Positions 1 to 8,246 are shown, counted from the stretch's first letter. The stretch: DNA of 64,000 nucleotides from Haloglomus litoreum (GCF_029338515.1 NZ_CP119988.1:2108001-2172000), one strand, 5' to 3'. Notes: generated from the letters alone by a model not told the origin. Numbers and translations are program-made.

Positions 1-18
1 GCCCCCGAGGCGGTTCCC

Positions 19-846
19 ATGACGGACGCATCCGGCGCTGCGGCCGACCGTGCACCCGACAGCGACGTGCTGGACGTCGAGTACACCCACGAACACGTCG
101 CGCGGGTGATGTTGGCGCGCCCCGACTCGCTGAACGCGTACAACGAGGCGCTCCTGCACGACCTCGTCCCGACGCTCGACGCACTGGACGACGCCCGCGA
201 GATCAGGGCCATCGTCCTCACCGGCGAAGGGGACGGGTTCTGTGCGGGCGTCGACCTCGACGAGATGCCGCTCTCGGCGGAGCAGGACCTCGCCGAGTAC
301 GAGGCCGGCCTCGGGATGTTCCAGAACGTGGTGGTCACACTGCGCGGGATGGGCACGCCGGTCGTCGCCGCGGTCAACGGCTACGCGATGGGCGCGGGAT
401 GCGACACGGCGCTGGCCTGCGACTTCCGCATCGCCGGGGAGTCCGCGACCATGGCCGAGACGTTCGTCGATGTCGGGTTCGTCCCGGGCGACGGGGGGGC
501 CTACCTCCTGCCGCGCATCGTCGGTGAGGCGAAGGCGAAGGAGCTCATCATGACCGGCAAGCACGTCTCCGGCGCGGACCTCGTCGAGTGGGGCCTGGCC
601 CGCGAGTGCGTTCCCGACGACGAGTTGCAAGAGACCGCAACCGAGTTCGCCGCGGAACTGGCCTCGGGGCCGCCCGTCGCCCTCGCGGAGTCGAAGGCGC
701 TGGTCAACGAGGCGTTCGACGTGGACCTGGAGACGGCCCACCAGCACGCCACCCGTGCCCAGCGCATCTGCTCGCAGACCGACGACCACGAGGAGGCGGT
801 GCAGGCGTTCGCGGAGGACCGCGAGCCGGAGTTCGAGGGGCGGTGA
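19..846 (+). CDS. Enoyl-CoA hydratase/isomerase family protein
   Basis: A 275-residue crotonase-fold protein. It has the N-terminal strand leading to the motif around ARPDSLNAYN, the oxyanion-hole region GEGDGFCAGVDL (about residues 70-81) and the central block VAAVNGYAMGAGCDTALACD that binds the CoA thioester. Length matches the family. These enzymes hydrate or isomerise enoyl-CoA esters in fatty-acid or amino-acid breakdown; the exact substrate cannot be read from sequence. The ATG at 19 is chosen because the acidic linker before residue 20 is typical of haloarchaeal N-termini. It converges on the membrane-protein gene that ends 6 bp downstream, so no operon partner is visible here. Confidence 0.9.
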   Translation: MTDASGAAADRAPDSDVLDVEYTHEHVARVMLARPDSLNAYNEALLHDLVPTLDALDDAREIRAIVLTGEGDGFCAGVDLDEMPLSAEQDLAEYEAGLGMFQNVVVTLRGMGTPVVAAVNGYAMGAGCDTALACDFRIAGESATMAETFVDVGFVPGDGGAYLLPRIVGEAKAKELIMTGKHVSGADLVEWGLARECVPDDELQETATEFAAELASGPPVALAESKALVNEAFDVDLETAHQHATRAQRICSQTDDHEEAVQAFAEDREPEFEGR

Positions 847-852
847 ACGAGG

Positions 853-1386
853 TCAGCGGGGCTCCGAGCGCTCGAACGGCTCGTCGTCGGGCTCGTCGAC
901 CCCACCAGCGGGGGACGCGGTGACCGGAGTCTGCCGCTCGACGCGGAGTGCCTCGACATCGAGCGTGTACTCCACGCCGGGGAGGACGGTCTCGCCGCGG
1001 TACGTCCGGACCGCCGCGACGACGGCCAGGAAGAGGAGCACCGTGGAGAGGGGATCGAACAGCGTGCCGAGACCGACGCTGAACCCGTAGACGAGGTCGA
1101 AGAGGACGCTCTGGACGAGACCGACCCCGTACAGGGCGATGCTCCCCCATTTGACGACGGTCATGGTGGTCCCGACGGTGATGACCGCGAGGAGGACCGC
1201 GATGAGCGTCGCCTCGCCGAGGACGCCGACGACCTGCCCGCCGACGGTACGGAACGGGGTCAGGGGCGTGCCGTTCAGGAGTCGGCTCACGACGTTCACC
1301 AGTAGCTGCAGCGCGGCCAGCAGGACGGCGAGCGCCAGGGCGGGTCGTACCAGCGATTCGACGGATGGCATGTCTTCTGTGGACAT
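853..1386 (-). CDS. Uncharacterised four-helix membrane protein
   Basis: A 177-residue protein with about four hydrophobic segments (roughly residues 15-37, 50-75, 80-105 and 112-130) followed by a soluble acidic tail ending in Asp/Glu-rich sequence. I do not recognise a family. The start is set at the ATG at 1386 (MSTEDMPS) because a TATA-like sequence on the minus strand at about 1407-1415 (CTTATCATT) lies 25 bp upstream, the spacing of leaderless haloarchaeal genes. A longer reading frame upstream of this ATG is Arg/Pro-rich and unlike coding sequence. Confidence 0.75.
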   Translation of the reverse strand: MSTEDMPSVESLVRPALALAVLLAALQLLVNVVSRLLNGTPLTPFRTVGGQVVGVLGEATLIAVLLAVITVGTTMTVVKWGSIALYGVGLVQSVLFDLVYGFSVGLGTLFDPLSTVLLFLAVVAAVRTYRGETVLPGVEYTLDVEALRVERQTPVTASPAGGVDEPDDEPFERSEPR

Positions 1387-1551
1387 GTGTCCATGATTCG
1401 CTCTGAGAATGATAAGCAAGGCCACCGTACCGCCGGTGCAACGGGACGATGAGTCCGAACGCCGGTCATCGGTGGGCCTCCGTGGCCGCAGGTGGTCCGG
1501 AGACCGTGGTGGCCCGGTCCTCACCCTGGGGTCTGCGTGCCGTGGCTGGCC

Positions 1552-1743
1552 TCAATCGTCGCCCGGCCGGCCGCGCGAGGCGACCACGACCATGGCGACG
1601 ACCGCCATGACGGCGGCGACCGCGGGGTAGCTGACGACCGCCATCGCGGCGAAGGGGGCGACCGTGAAGGCGACCACGTATCGGACGGGCGGGGCCCGTC
1701 GGTGCTGTGCGCGTGCTGCTTCGTAGTGTGCGTCTGCTTGCAT
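1552..1743 (-). CDS. Small membrane protein
   Basis: A 63-residue protein with a short charged N-terminus, then two closely spaced hydrophobic stretches rich in Ala and Val (about residues 22-36 and 39-56), and a charged C-terminus. It lies 39 bp downstream of the gene at 1783-2187 on the same strand and is probably cotranscribed with it. No family is recognised. The case rests on haloarchaeal amino-acid composition, the clear hydrophobic core and the operon-like position. Confidence 0.5.
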   Translation of the reverse strand: MQADAHYEAARAQHRRAPPVRYVVAFTVAPFAAMAVVSYPAVAAVMAVVAMVVVASRGRPGDD

Positions 1744-1782
1744 CGGTGGAGGGTGTCAGCGGGGACTGGACTCCCGGGCCAG

Positions 1783-2187
1783 TCAGCCGTGGTCTCGGGG
1801 TGGGTCGGTGCCCTCGTCCGCCGTCTCGGTATCGCGCTTCTCGTCGTCGCGCTCGCGTTCGTACTCGACGGCGACGGCGTGGACCGCCTCGACGCCGAAG
1901 GCGTCGGCGACGTGGGCGGTCATGGCGTCGGCGTCGCGGGCGCCGAACGCGCCCTCGATGCGGGCGGTCACGTCGACGTAGATGTCGAGCGAGCCCGGGC
2001 GGACCAGGTCGATCTCGCCGACGTCGACGACCGCCGCGCCGTCGATGCCGGCGAGGACGTCGGCGACGCCGGCCGGGAGGTCCCCCATCTCGCCGCGGGG
2101 GACCCGGACCTGGGCGTCGACCTCGACCGCGACCGCGTCGTGTTCGTGCGTCGATTCGTGCTCGGGGTGGGTACCGTACAGTGCCAT
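1783..2187 (-). CDS. Acidic hypothetical protein
   Basis: A 134-residue soluble protein, strongly acidic and rich in Val, Ala and Asp, with a disordered Asp/Glu/Thr C-terminal tail. The central part alternates short beta-type segments (around VDVGEIDLV and SLDIYVDVTARIEG) with a helix. I do not recognise a domain. The ATG at 2187 is chosen because the frame upstream runs through the tRNA-like sequence at 2191-2244 and is Arg/Pro-rich there. The start codon is only 3 bp from that sequence, which is odd if the tRNA-like sequence is processed. The downstream membrane ORF at 1552-1743 is a likely operon partner. Confidence 0.6.
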   Translation of the reverse strand: MALYGTHPEHESTHEHDAVAVEVDAQVRVPRGEMGDLPAGVADVLAGIDGAAVVDVGEIDLVRPGSLDIYVDVTARIEGAFGARDADAMTAHVADAFGVEAVHAVAVEYERERDDEKRDTETADEGTDPPRDHG

Positions 2188-2190
2188 AAG

Positions 2191-2244
2191 GGGACCGTGC
2201 GGGAGTCGAACCCGCGGCGCCGGCGCGCTCCACCGGGCGGTCCC
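2191..2244 (-). other. tRNA-like sequence lacking an anticodon arm
   Basis: On the minus strand a perfect T-arm can be drawn: stem GCGGG/CCCGC around the loop TTCGACT. The 5' heptamer GGGACCG (2244-2238) pairs with CGGTCCC (2197-2191) like an acceptor stem. Only 54 nt lie between the two ends, too few for a cloverleaf, and there is no anticodon arm. An A is left between the T-stem and the acceptor strand, so the fit is not perfect. An 8-bp hairpin (CGTGGGCG/CGCCCACG, 2249-2267) adjoins it. It could be a decayed tRNA, a tRNA-derived attachment remnant, or chance. Confidence 0.35.
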
Positions 2245-2566
2245 TGACCGTGGGCGACGCGCCCACGCATCTGGTGTCGGGGTAACGTGCTTCGGGTGTC
2301 GGCGGACACCGCCGGAGTCGCCCACCGGGTAGATGGGGACCCCGTTCGGGCGGGCCGCCGGACGGCGATGCCTCTCGGCGAGCGGCGGCCCGACGGCTGG
2401 TCGGCCCGACGACCGGTCCCCGCCATCGAAGACGGGATTCCGGGCGACGGGTGTCGGTCGTGCAGTCGATACCTGCTGCCAGCTGGACGGTGAGAGGCGC
2501 GAAGGAGAGCGTCGCGGTCGGACCCTCGCGCCCCAGGGGCGCGCCGGGTCCGGAAGACCCGGCGGC
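2245..2566. other. Intergenic stretch without a convincing gene
   Basis: About 320 bp of GC-rich sequence between the tRNA-like element and the small ORF at 2567-2731. Apart from the 8-bp hairpin at 2249-2267 I see no promoter-like AT-rich segment and no reading frame with haloarchaeal protein composition. The open frames here are Arg/Pro-rich. Confidence 0.5.
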
Positions 2567-2731
2567 CTACGTCAGCTGGGTCGCGAGGGGGTCGCGACGG
2601 GTGGCCACATACGACCACACGCCCTCGCCCTCAGCAGCCGTCGCCACGTCGATAGCGGCGCGTCCCCCGATGGGGGCGAACGCGGCGCTGTCGACGGGAG
2701 CGGACAGCGATGGGCGATTGCGGATGGTCAT
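2567..2731 (-). CDS. Small hypothetical protein (54 aa)
   Basis: A 54-residue frame starting at the ATG at 2731 (MTIRNRPSLSAP) with an acidic, Ala-rich composition that its other frames lack. The middle contains IDVATAAEGEGVW, resembling the beta-rich small proteins common in haloarchaea; no family can be named. The upstream DNA is AT-rich. The segment TATTAATAG at about 2789-2797 could serve as a TATA box for this gene, implying a 5' untranslated region of about 30 nt. It may instead be unexpressed sequence. Confidence 0.4.
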   Translation of the reverse strand: MTIRNRPSLSAPVDSAAFAPIGGRAAIDVATAAEGEGVWSYVATRRDPLATQLT

Positions 2732-2907
2732 GGTGTGGGGCCGGTCGTTCGGGTCTGATGCGAACGTATCCGTTCGTGTGGGAGGATGTGTATTAATAGT
2801 TTCTCCGCCGTGTGAGGCCCTAACACTCGAAGATATCGAGATATCCGGGACTCTGTGGGGGAAGTTGTGGCGTAGTGTACGAGTCTGTCGGGTTGGTGGG
2901 GAGCGCG

Positions 2908-4137
2908 CTACCGGTAGCTGGTCGGGTCCCGGAACAGCTGCCGCTCGTCGACGACGAGCGACCGGTCGATGTCGGCCGCGCGCGTCCGGCCGGTCAGACC
3001 CATCGTCAGGTCCATGTCCGCGACGAAGTTCTCGCAGACTGCCTCGACCCCGTTCGCCCCGTCGATGGCGAGCCCGTAGATGTACGGCCGCCCCAGGCAG
3101 ACGGCGTCGGCACCGAGTGCGAGCGCCTTCAGCGCCTCGGCTCCCCGGCGGACGCCCGAGTCGAACAGCACGTCGGCGTCCGTATCGTCGAGTTCGGCGG
3201 CGATCCGCGGGAGTGCCTCGATGGCGGCGATGGCGCCGTCTACCTGTCGGCCGCCGTGGTTCGAGACGATGACGCCGTCCGCGCCATGTTCGACCGCACG
3301 CCGAGCGTCCGCGGGATGCAGGAGCCCCTTCACCACGACGGGGAGGTCGGTCTGCTCGCGGAGCCAGTCGAGGTCCGCCCACGTCAGCGACGGGTCCCCG
3401 AACACGTCGAGGAAGGTCTGGATCGCGCCGAACTCGTTCTCCTCGGGCGGCTGGTCCAGCAGGTCCAGGAACGTCCCGTCGGCGAGGTAGTTCGCCATGC
3501 CCTCGCCGTCCAGTTGTGGGACGTACCCCCGCGAGAGGTCGCGCTCCTTCCAGCCCGGGACCGGTGTGTCCACGGTGACGACGATGGCGTCGTAGCCGGC
3601 GTCCTCGGCGCGCTCGATGAAGCTCGTGGCGAAGTCGCGCTCGGAGGACCAGTAGAGCTGGAACCACTTCGGCGTCTCCCCCAGCTCGTCGGCCACGTCC
3701 TCCAGGGTCTCCGAGGCCACCGATGAGAGGATGACGGGCATCCCGGCCTCGCGGGCCCCCTCGGCGGTCGCCAGTTCGGCGTCCTCGTGGGCGATGGACT
3801 GGATGCCGATGGGGGCGAGCATGACGGGGAACGGCAGTTCCTGCCCGCAGACCTCGACCGAGAGGTCGCGCTCGCCCACGTCACGGAGGAAGCGCGGGAC
3901 GATGCGCCAGCGGTCGAACGCCCGCCGGTTGCGACCGACCGTGTTCTCGCCGCCGGCGCCGCCGGCCACGTAGCCGGCCGCGGCCTCGTCCATCACCTCC
4001 AGGGCGGCCTCCTCCAGTTCCTCGAAACGGATGGGGACGTCGGGCTCGATGCCCGCGTGCCCGCTGACGAAGATCTCGCGCTGGCGCTGCTCGCCGATGT
4101 TCTCGGGCATGGTCGGGTGTGCGGCTGGCTCCCCCAT
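2908..4137 (-). CDS. FMN-dependent alpha-hydroxy-acid oxidase (lactate 2-monooxygenase-like)
   Basis: A 409-residue TIM-barrel flavoenzyme of the glycolate oxidase/lactate dehydrogenase family. Visible family features are the FMN-binding PVMLAPIGIQSIAH block, the Lys in VVVKGLLHPADA, the catalytic base in SNHGGRQVDGA and the phosphate-binding region FDSGVRRGAEALKALALGA. The sequence around TVDTPVPGWKERDL and the overall length are closest to lactate 2-monooxygenase, so it probably oxidises a 2-hydroxy acid such as lactate. Three ATGs are possible (4155, 4137, 4110). I chose 4137 as giving an acidic N-terminus; the choice is not firm. Upstream lies the composite repeat element at 4275-4442. 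Confidence 0.85.
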   Translation of the reverse strand: MGEPAAHPTMPENIGEQRQREIFVSGHAGIEPDVPIRFEELEEAALEVMDEAAAGYVAGGAGGENTVGRNRRAFDRWRIVPRFLRDVGERDLSVEVCGQELPFPVMLAPIGIQSIAHEDAELATAEGAREAGMPVILSSVASETLEDVADELGETPKWFQLYWSSERDFATSFIERAEDAGYDAIVVTVDTPVPGWKERDLSRGYVPQLDGEGMANYLADGTFLDLLDQPPEENEFGAIQTFLDVFGDPSLTWADLDWLREQTDLPVVVKGLLHPADARRAVEHGADGVIVSNHGGRQVDGAIAAIEALPRIAAELDDTDADVLFDSGVRRGAEALKALALGADAVCLGRPYIYGLAIDGANGVEAVCENFVADMDLTMGLTGRTRAADIDRSLVVDERQLFRDPTSYR

Positions 4138-4274
4138 AACTGTGGGCGGGCCCATGACAACCGACTCACTCTCCGGCCACAGAACGCCCTTGATCCGGTC
4201 CTTCGACCGAAAATACACTGCGCCCGCCACACTATCCAACATTCCCCCTGCATCGGCGCGCCATAGGCGCGCCG

Positions 4275-4442
4275 TTCACCGGCCCGAACGGAGTGAGGGC
4301 CGGCCCTTTTTTCCGAACGTTTTTTGCGCAAGCGGATTGCCGGCTACGCCGGCAATCTATTCGCTGGCCGGCAAAGCCGGCCAGCCGGTGACCGATGACG
4401 GCCGGCGAAGCCGGCCGTTGAGGTCACCCGCAGCGGAAAAAA
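4275..4442 (-). repeat. Composite intergenic element, copy 1 (downstream of mvaD)
   Basis: Read on the minus strand from just after the mvaD stop codon. It starts with a T-tract running into CCGCTGCGGGTG (4442-4425), then three short hairpins (see 4335-4418), then CTTGCGCAAAAAACGTTCGG running into an A-tract (4332-4307), then the palindrome GGGCCGGCCC (4306-4297), and finally GGGCCGGTGAA (4285-4275). The same order of blocks occurs at 25703-25863 after nuoI. The leading T-tract may act as an archaeal terminator for the preceding gene. Function of the rest is unknown. Confidence 0.7.
4335..4418. repeat. Three tandem hairpins with GCCGGC cores
   Basis: Three perfect inverted repeats follow one another, each with a 3-nt loop and a GCCGGC core on both sides. 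The first has 10-bp arms GATTGCCGGC/GCCGGCAATC with loop TAC (4335-4357). The second has 10-bp arms starting GCTGGCCGGC with loop AAA (4363-4385). The third has 9-bp arms ACGGCCGGC/GCCGGCCGT with loop GAA (4398-4418). They lie inside the composite element and resemble REP-type extragenic palindromes. Confidence 0.8.
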
Positions 4443-4448
4443 GCTCGT

Positions 4449-5411
4449 TCAGAACAGCGGGTCGTCCACGATGCGGGCGGGGCCCCCGACCTCCCAGACC
4501 CGGGTCGGGACGCCGAGGTCATCGATGGCCGCCTGCACCCGGTCGACATCCTCGCGGGTCGTGTTGACGTACACGGAGGCGCCGGTGTCGGTCGAGTAGT
4601 AGGCGTCGACACCCTCCTCGCGGAGGTCACGGACCGTCTCGAAGATCTCCAGCGTCTCGGGCTGCCAGTAGACCCAGCCCGCGGGCCCCGTCATCGTGGT
4701 GGCGGCCAGCGAGAGCGAGTCCTGCTCGGCCAGTTCGAACGCGCGATGGAAGTCACCCCCGCGGAGCGCATCCCGCATCGTCTGGAGCTGCTCGTGGACG
4801 TGCGCGAGCCGGGCCTCGAACATGTGGCTCTCCTCGGCCTCGTCGTGGGCCGCCTGGGTGTGCTTGAACGCCGGTACCTCGCAGCCGACGATGCGTAGCT
4901 CCGTCTCGAGCTCCGTCTCGAGTCGGTGCGAGCGGCAGTCCTCGTCGTTGTGGCCCGCCGAGAGGTCCGAGAACGCCCCCGTCACGGAGCGGGCGGCCGA
5001 GGCCGACCCGCGGCGTGCGATGGCCGACATCGACGGGTGGTCGAGGTCCAGGCCGGCGGCCCCGCACGCGGCGACCGCGAGCGCCGCGAACCCGGAGGCC
5101 GAGGAGCCGAAGCCGATGTTGGTGGGGAAGTTCGACTCGCTCTCCATCCGAACCCGTCTGTCCTCGTCGGCCAACTCGCGGACCCGGTCGACGACCGAGC
5201 GGATGCGCTCGGCGCCCTGACCCTCGACGGTTTCGCCGTCCACGACGTAGCGGTCCGCCTCCCGGTCCTCGAATTCGACGGTCGTCCGGGTTCGGGAGGG
5301 TGCCGTGCAGACGCTGATGGAATCGTGGTACGGATATCGGAGTTCGTGGTCGCTCATCCCGTGGTACTTGACCAGCCCCTCGATGGGGTGGGCGACGGCG
5401 GTGGCCTTCAT
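4449..5411 (-). CDS. mvaD: Phosphomevalonate decarboxylase, archaeal type
   Basis: A 320-residue GHMP-superfamily protein. It starts MKATAVAHPIEGLVKYHGM, followed by the substrate region CTAPSRTRT and the glycine-rich phosphate loop NIGFGSSASGFAALA (about residues 98-112). The C-terminal DTGASVYV segment is typical of mevalonate diphosphate decarboxylase relatives. In haloarchaea this family decarboxylates mevalonate 5-phosphate to isopentenyl phosphate in the modified mevalonate pathway, so it would serve isoprenoid lipid synthesis in the cytosol. The ATG at 5411 gives the normal family N-terminus; longer frames upstream are not coding-like. The HMG-CoA reductase of the same pathway lies at 17902-19521. 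Confidence 0.88.
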   Translation of the reverse strand: MKATAVAHPIEGLVKYHGMSDHELRYPYHDSISVCTAPSRTRTTVEFEDREADRYVVDGETVEGQGAERIRSVVDRVRELADEDRRVRMESESNFPTNIGFGSSASGFAALAVAACGAAGLDLDHPSMSAIARRGSASAARSVTGAFSDLSAGHNDEDCRSHRLETELETELRIVGCEVPAFKHTQAAHDEAEESHMFEARLAHVHEQLQTMRDALRGGDFHRAFELAEQDSLSLAATTMTGPAGWVYWQPETLEIFETVRDLREEGVDAYYSTDTGASVYVNTTREDVDRVQAAIDDLGVPTRVWEVGGPARIVDDPLF

Positions 5412-5466
5412 ACCCACCCCGGGGCACGGCGGTCGCTTCAGGCTTCGGGTCCCGGGCTGCCGGCGG

Positions 5467-5946
5467 CTACGCCACCGGGCCGACGGCCGTCTCGGCCTCG
5501 CCCCCATCCGCCTCTCGCCGGTGCGTGCGCCAGCCGGCGACGCCGGCGGTGACGAGGAGGAGTGCGCCCCCGGCGAGCAGGAAGGGTTCGGCCCCGAGGA
5601 CGAATCTGGTCGTGGTCCCGTCGTGGAGCCGGACCTCGGTGTAGAGCCCCGGTCGCTGCGCGTACTGGCCGACCGCACGGAGCGTGAACAGCAACACGAC
5701 ACTCCCGGCAGCGACCGGAATCGCCCCGAGTCTCCGCCAGCGGATCGCTCCGGCGGCGCCCACGAGGCCCATGCCTCCGAGCACCGCAAGCAGTCGCTCC
5801 TCGTGGCTGAGACTCCGGTCCCAGCCGGTCACGATGCGGCCGTCGAACCCGGGTGCCACCTCGACCAGGCTCTGGTGGACGCCCACGACGATGGCCAGGA
5901 GCCCGGCGGCCGCGACGCCGACGATAAACAGGTTCCGGCGGTCCAT
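5467..5946 (-). CDS. Uncharacterised membrane protein
   Basis: A 159-residue protein with four predicted membrane segments (about residues 6-24, 52-68, 75-95 and 120-138) and a hydrophilic loop containing a His/Arg-rich stretch between the third and fourth. The C-terminus is short, acidic and cytoplasmic-looking. No family is recognised. The ATG at 5946 (MDRRNLF) is preferred because the minus-strand TATA-like sequence GTTATG lies about 25 bp upstream, the spacing of a leaderless message. Confidence 0.7.
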   Translation of the reverse strand: MDRRNLFIVGVAAAGLLAIVVGVHQSLVEVAPGFDGRIVTGWDRSLSHEERLLAVLGGMGLVGAAGAIRWRRLGAIPVAAGSVVLLFTLRAVGQYAQRPGLYTEVRLHDGTTTRFVLGAEPFLLAGGALLLVTAGVAGWRTHRREADGGEAETAVGPVA

Positions 5947-6018
5947 ACGTCTCCGACCAGTGCCAGGCACATAACGCTCACGTCGACCGTCCACCGTCCG
6001 GGGGTCGCGCTCCCCATC

Positions 6019-6699
6019 TCAGAGGTCGTCGCGGCGGTAGAGACAGAGCGCGTAGTCCTCGACGACATCGTCGAGTGCGTCACCCAGGGCATCGACGGTC
6101 GCGTCGGCGGTCGTCGGGCTCGGTTCCGCGAAGCAGGCGATGCCGGGGTACGAGAGCGGCCGCGGGTCGGCCTGGTCCGTCGGCTCCCCGAGGAAGTCCC
6201 AGTCGCTGGTGAGTCGGGTCCCGTAGACGTATGCGCCGCCGGCGTCCGCGAACGCCTCCTCGATGGCCGCGAAGTCACCCTCGTCCACCCGGCCGGTCCG
6301 GGGCTCGAAGTGGACCGTCAGGAGGAAGTCGTGCCGGCCCAGCGGCTCGTCGGTGACGGGCGTCGTGAAGCCCGCCTGGAAGTGGGAGATGCCGCGCTCG
6401 CGGAGTCCGTTGATCAGCGCATAGTACGGGTTGCCGATCATGAGGAGGAACCGCCGATGCGAGGGGTACTCGACCAGTCCGAACTCCTCGCACTGTCGCT
6501 CGCCGTGGTAGGTCCGCTCGTGACGGCCGAACCAGCGTGTCCGCCCCCCGACCGCGCGGATGAGGGGGTACACCGCGGCCGCGTAGCGGCGGTACCACGT
6601 CCGGCTCGAGAAGCTCAGCAGGTTCGGGACGTGGACCGGCTCCGGGAGGTCACGCTCGTACGCAGCCGCGAGGGGCCCCGGCAGGAGACGCTCGAGCAT
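6019..6699 (-). CDS. Hypothetical soluble protein (226 aa)
   Basis: A cytosolic-looking protein without signal or membrane segments. The N-terminal half has an aromatic-rich region (SSRTWYRRYAAAVYPLI) and the block LMIGNPYYALINGLRERGIS. The second half has an HFEPRTGRVDEGDF segment and acidic C-terminus. I do not recognise a family; the alternation of strands and helices could fit a ferredoxin-like fold, which is only a guess. The start at 6699 is supported by a TATA-like TTTTATC on the minus strand about 25 bp upstream. Confidence 0.65.
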   Translation of the reverse strand: MLERLLPGPLAAAYERDLPEPVHVPNLLSFSSRTWYRRYAAAVYPLIRAVGGRTRWFGRHERTYHGERQCEEFGLVEYPSHRRFLLMIGNPYYALINGLRERGISHFQAGFTTPVTDEPLGRHDFLLTVHFEPRTGRVDEGDFAAIEEAFADAGGAYVYGTRLTSDWDFLGEPTDQADPRPLSYPGIACFAEPSPTTADATVDALGDALDDVVEDYALCLYRRDDL

Positions 6700-6816
6700 G
6701 GTTGCGGGGTCGGCGGCGGACGATAAAACGCTACGGGCTTCGGGCCGAGCGAGGCGGCAGGGGTCCGCGGGATGACGAGGGGACATCCCGGGCCTGCGTG
6801 GAACGGGGTGGAGGTG

Positions 6817-8076
6817 TCAGGGCCAGCTCCCGCCCTCGCGGTAGGTCTTGAGGACGCGGTTGATGGCGACGACGTAGGCCGCCGTGCGGAAGTCCGGGAT
6901 GTCGTAGGACTCGTATGCGTCGATGAGCCCCTCGAAGGCGTCGACGATGTGGCGCTCCAGCTCGTCGTTGACCTTCTCCTCGGACCAGTAGAACCGCTGG
7001 CGGTTCTGCACCCACTCGAAGTACGACACCGTCACGCCGCCGGCGTTGGCGAGGATGTCCGGGAGGACGTGGATGCCACGCTCGGTGAGCACGTCATCGG
7101 CGTCGGGGGTCAGCGGGCCGTTCGCCGCCTCGACGACGACGTCGGCCTGCACGTCGTGGGCCAGGTCGCCGTCGATGGCGTTCTCCAGCGCCGCCGGGAT
7201 GAGCAGGTCGACGTCCAGCGTCAGCAGTTCCTCGTTGGTCAGCTCCTCGCTGGCCTCCGAGTAGCCGGTCACGGTGCCCGTCTCGTCCTTGTGGTCCCGG
7301 ACGGCGGCCGCGTCGAGACCGGCTCCGTCGTAGACGGCGCCCGACGAGTCGGAGACGGCGACGACGTTCGCACCGAGGTCGGACTCGAGGAGCTGAGCGG
7401 CGACCGACCCCGCGTTCCCGTAGCCCTGGACCGCGACCGACGCGCCCTCGATGCGCTTGCCGAGGTAGTCGAACGCCTCGCGCGAGGTGAGCATCACCGA
7501 CCGACCGGTCGCCTCGACGCGCCCCTCGCTCCCACCCGACTCGATGGCCTTGCCCGTGATGACGCCCGGCGCGGTGGTGTTCTCCAGCGTCTCGTAGGTG
7601 TCCTTGATCCAGTTCATCTCGCGCTGTCCGGTGTTGACGTCCGGCGCGGGGATGTCCTGATCCTCGCCGATGATGGGGCGGAGCTCCTTCGCGAACGAGC
7701 GCGTGAGCCGCTCCAGCTCGTCCATCGACAGGTCGCGGGGGTCGACCGCGATCCCGCCCTTCCCCCCGCCGTAGGGGATATCGACAACGGCGGTCTTGTA
7801 CACCATCCACCCGGAGAGGGCCTTCACCTCGTCCGCGTCGACGCCCGGGTGGTAGCGGATGCCGCCCTTGTACGGGCCGCGGTCACCGTTGAACTGCGAG
7901 CGATAGGCCTTGAACGTGTCCAGGGACCCGTCGTCGAGCTCGATGGTGAGGTTCGTCTCCAGCAGCCGCTCCGGCCGCGAGAGCCGCTGGAGCTCGCCGT
8001 CGTCCGCGTCGACGTACTCGGCCGCGTCGCGGATCTGCTCCTGCAGGGACTCGAAGGGGTTCGTCTCCTCGGACAT
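6817..8076 (-). CDS. gdhB: Glutamate dehydrogenase
   Basis: A 419-residue hexameric-type glutamate dehydrogenase that interconverts glutamate and 2-oxoglutarate plus ammonium. Visible are the substrate lysine region [13 protein letters not shown], the catalytic [17 protein letters not shown], the [17 protein letters not shown] stretch and the nucleotide-binding [10 protein letters not shown] Rossmann motif. The N-terminus [15 protein letters not shown] and C-terminus match the haloarchaeal GdhB form. NAD or NADP preference is not obvious. A strong TATA-like box (about 8099-8106 on the minus strand) sits 27 bp before the ATG at 8076. The next gene upstream, a CitE-type lyase, has its own promoter region. 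Confidence 0.95.
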   Translation of the reverse strand: MSEETNPFESLQEQIRDAAEYVDADDGELQRLSRPERLLETNLTIELDDGSLDTFKAYRSQFNGDRGPYKGGIRYHPGVDADEVKALSGWMVYKTAVVDIPYGGGKGGIAVDPRDLSMDELERLTRSFAKELRPIIGEDQDIPAPDVNTGQREMNWIKDTYETLENTTAPGVITGKAIESGGSEGRVEATGRSVMLTSREAFDYLGKRIEGASVAVQGYGNAGSVAAQLLESDLGANVVAVSDSSGAVYDGAGLDAAAVRDHKDETGTVTGYSEASEELTNEELLTLDVDLLIPAALENAIDGDLAHDVQADVVVEAANGPLTPDADDVLTERGIHVLPDILANAGGVTVSYFEWVQNRQRFYWSEEKVNDELERHIVDAFEGLIDAYESYDIPDFRTAAYVVAINRVLKTYREGGSWP

Positions 8077-8098
8077 ACCACGGCTCTCATCGGGTCGG

Positions 8099-8106
8099 AG
8101 TATAAG
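8099..8106 (-). promoter_or_regulatory. TATA box for glutamate dehydrogenase
   Basis: The minus strand reads CGCTTATAC here, centred about 27 bp before the gdhB ATG at 8076. This spacing fits a leaderless transcript. The AT-rich segment 8095-8165 contains further possible boxes upstream. Confidence 0.55.
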
Positions 8107-8246
8107 CGTGCTGGATTGATAGCACACCCAAGATTCCATATGTGTATTAGGGGCACGATATATCCGGCCCGGCGGGGCGATCCAGCGCCCCGGTCCGAGG
8201 TCGACGCCACGGCTCCGTCCGAGGCCCGTCTCGGCCCCTGACCCCG

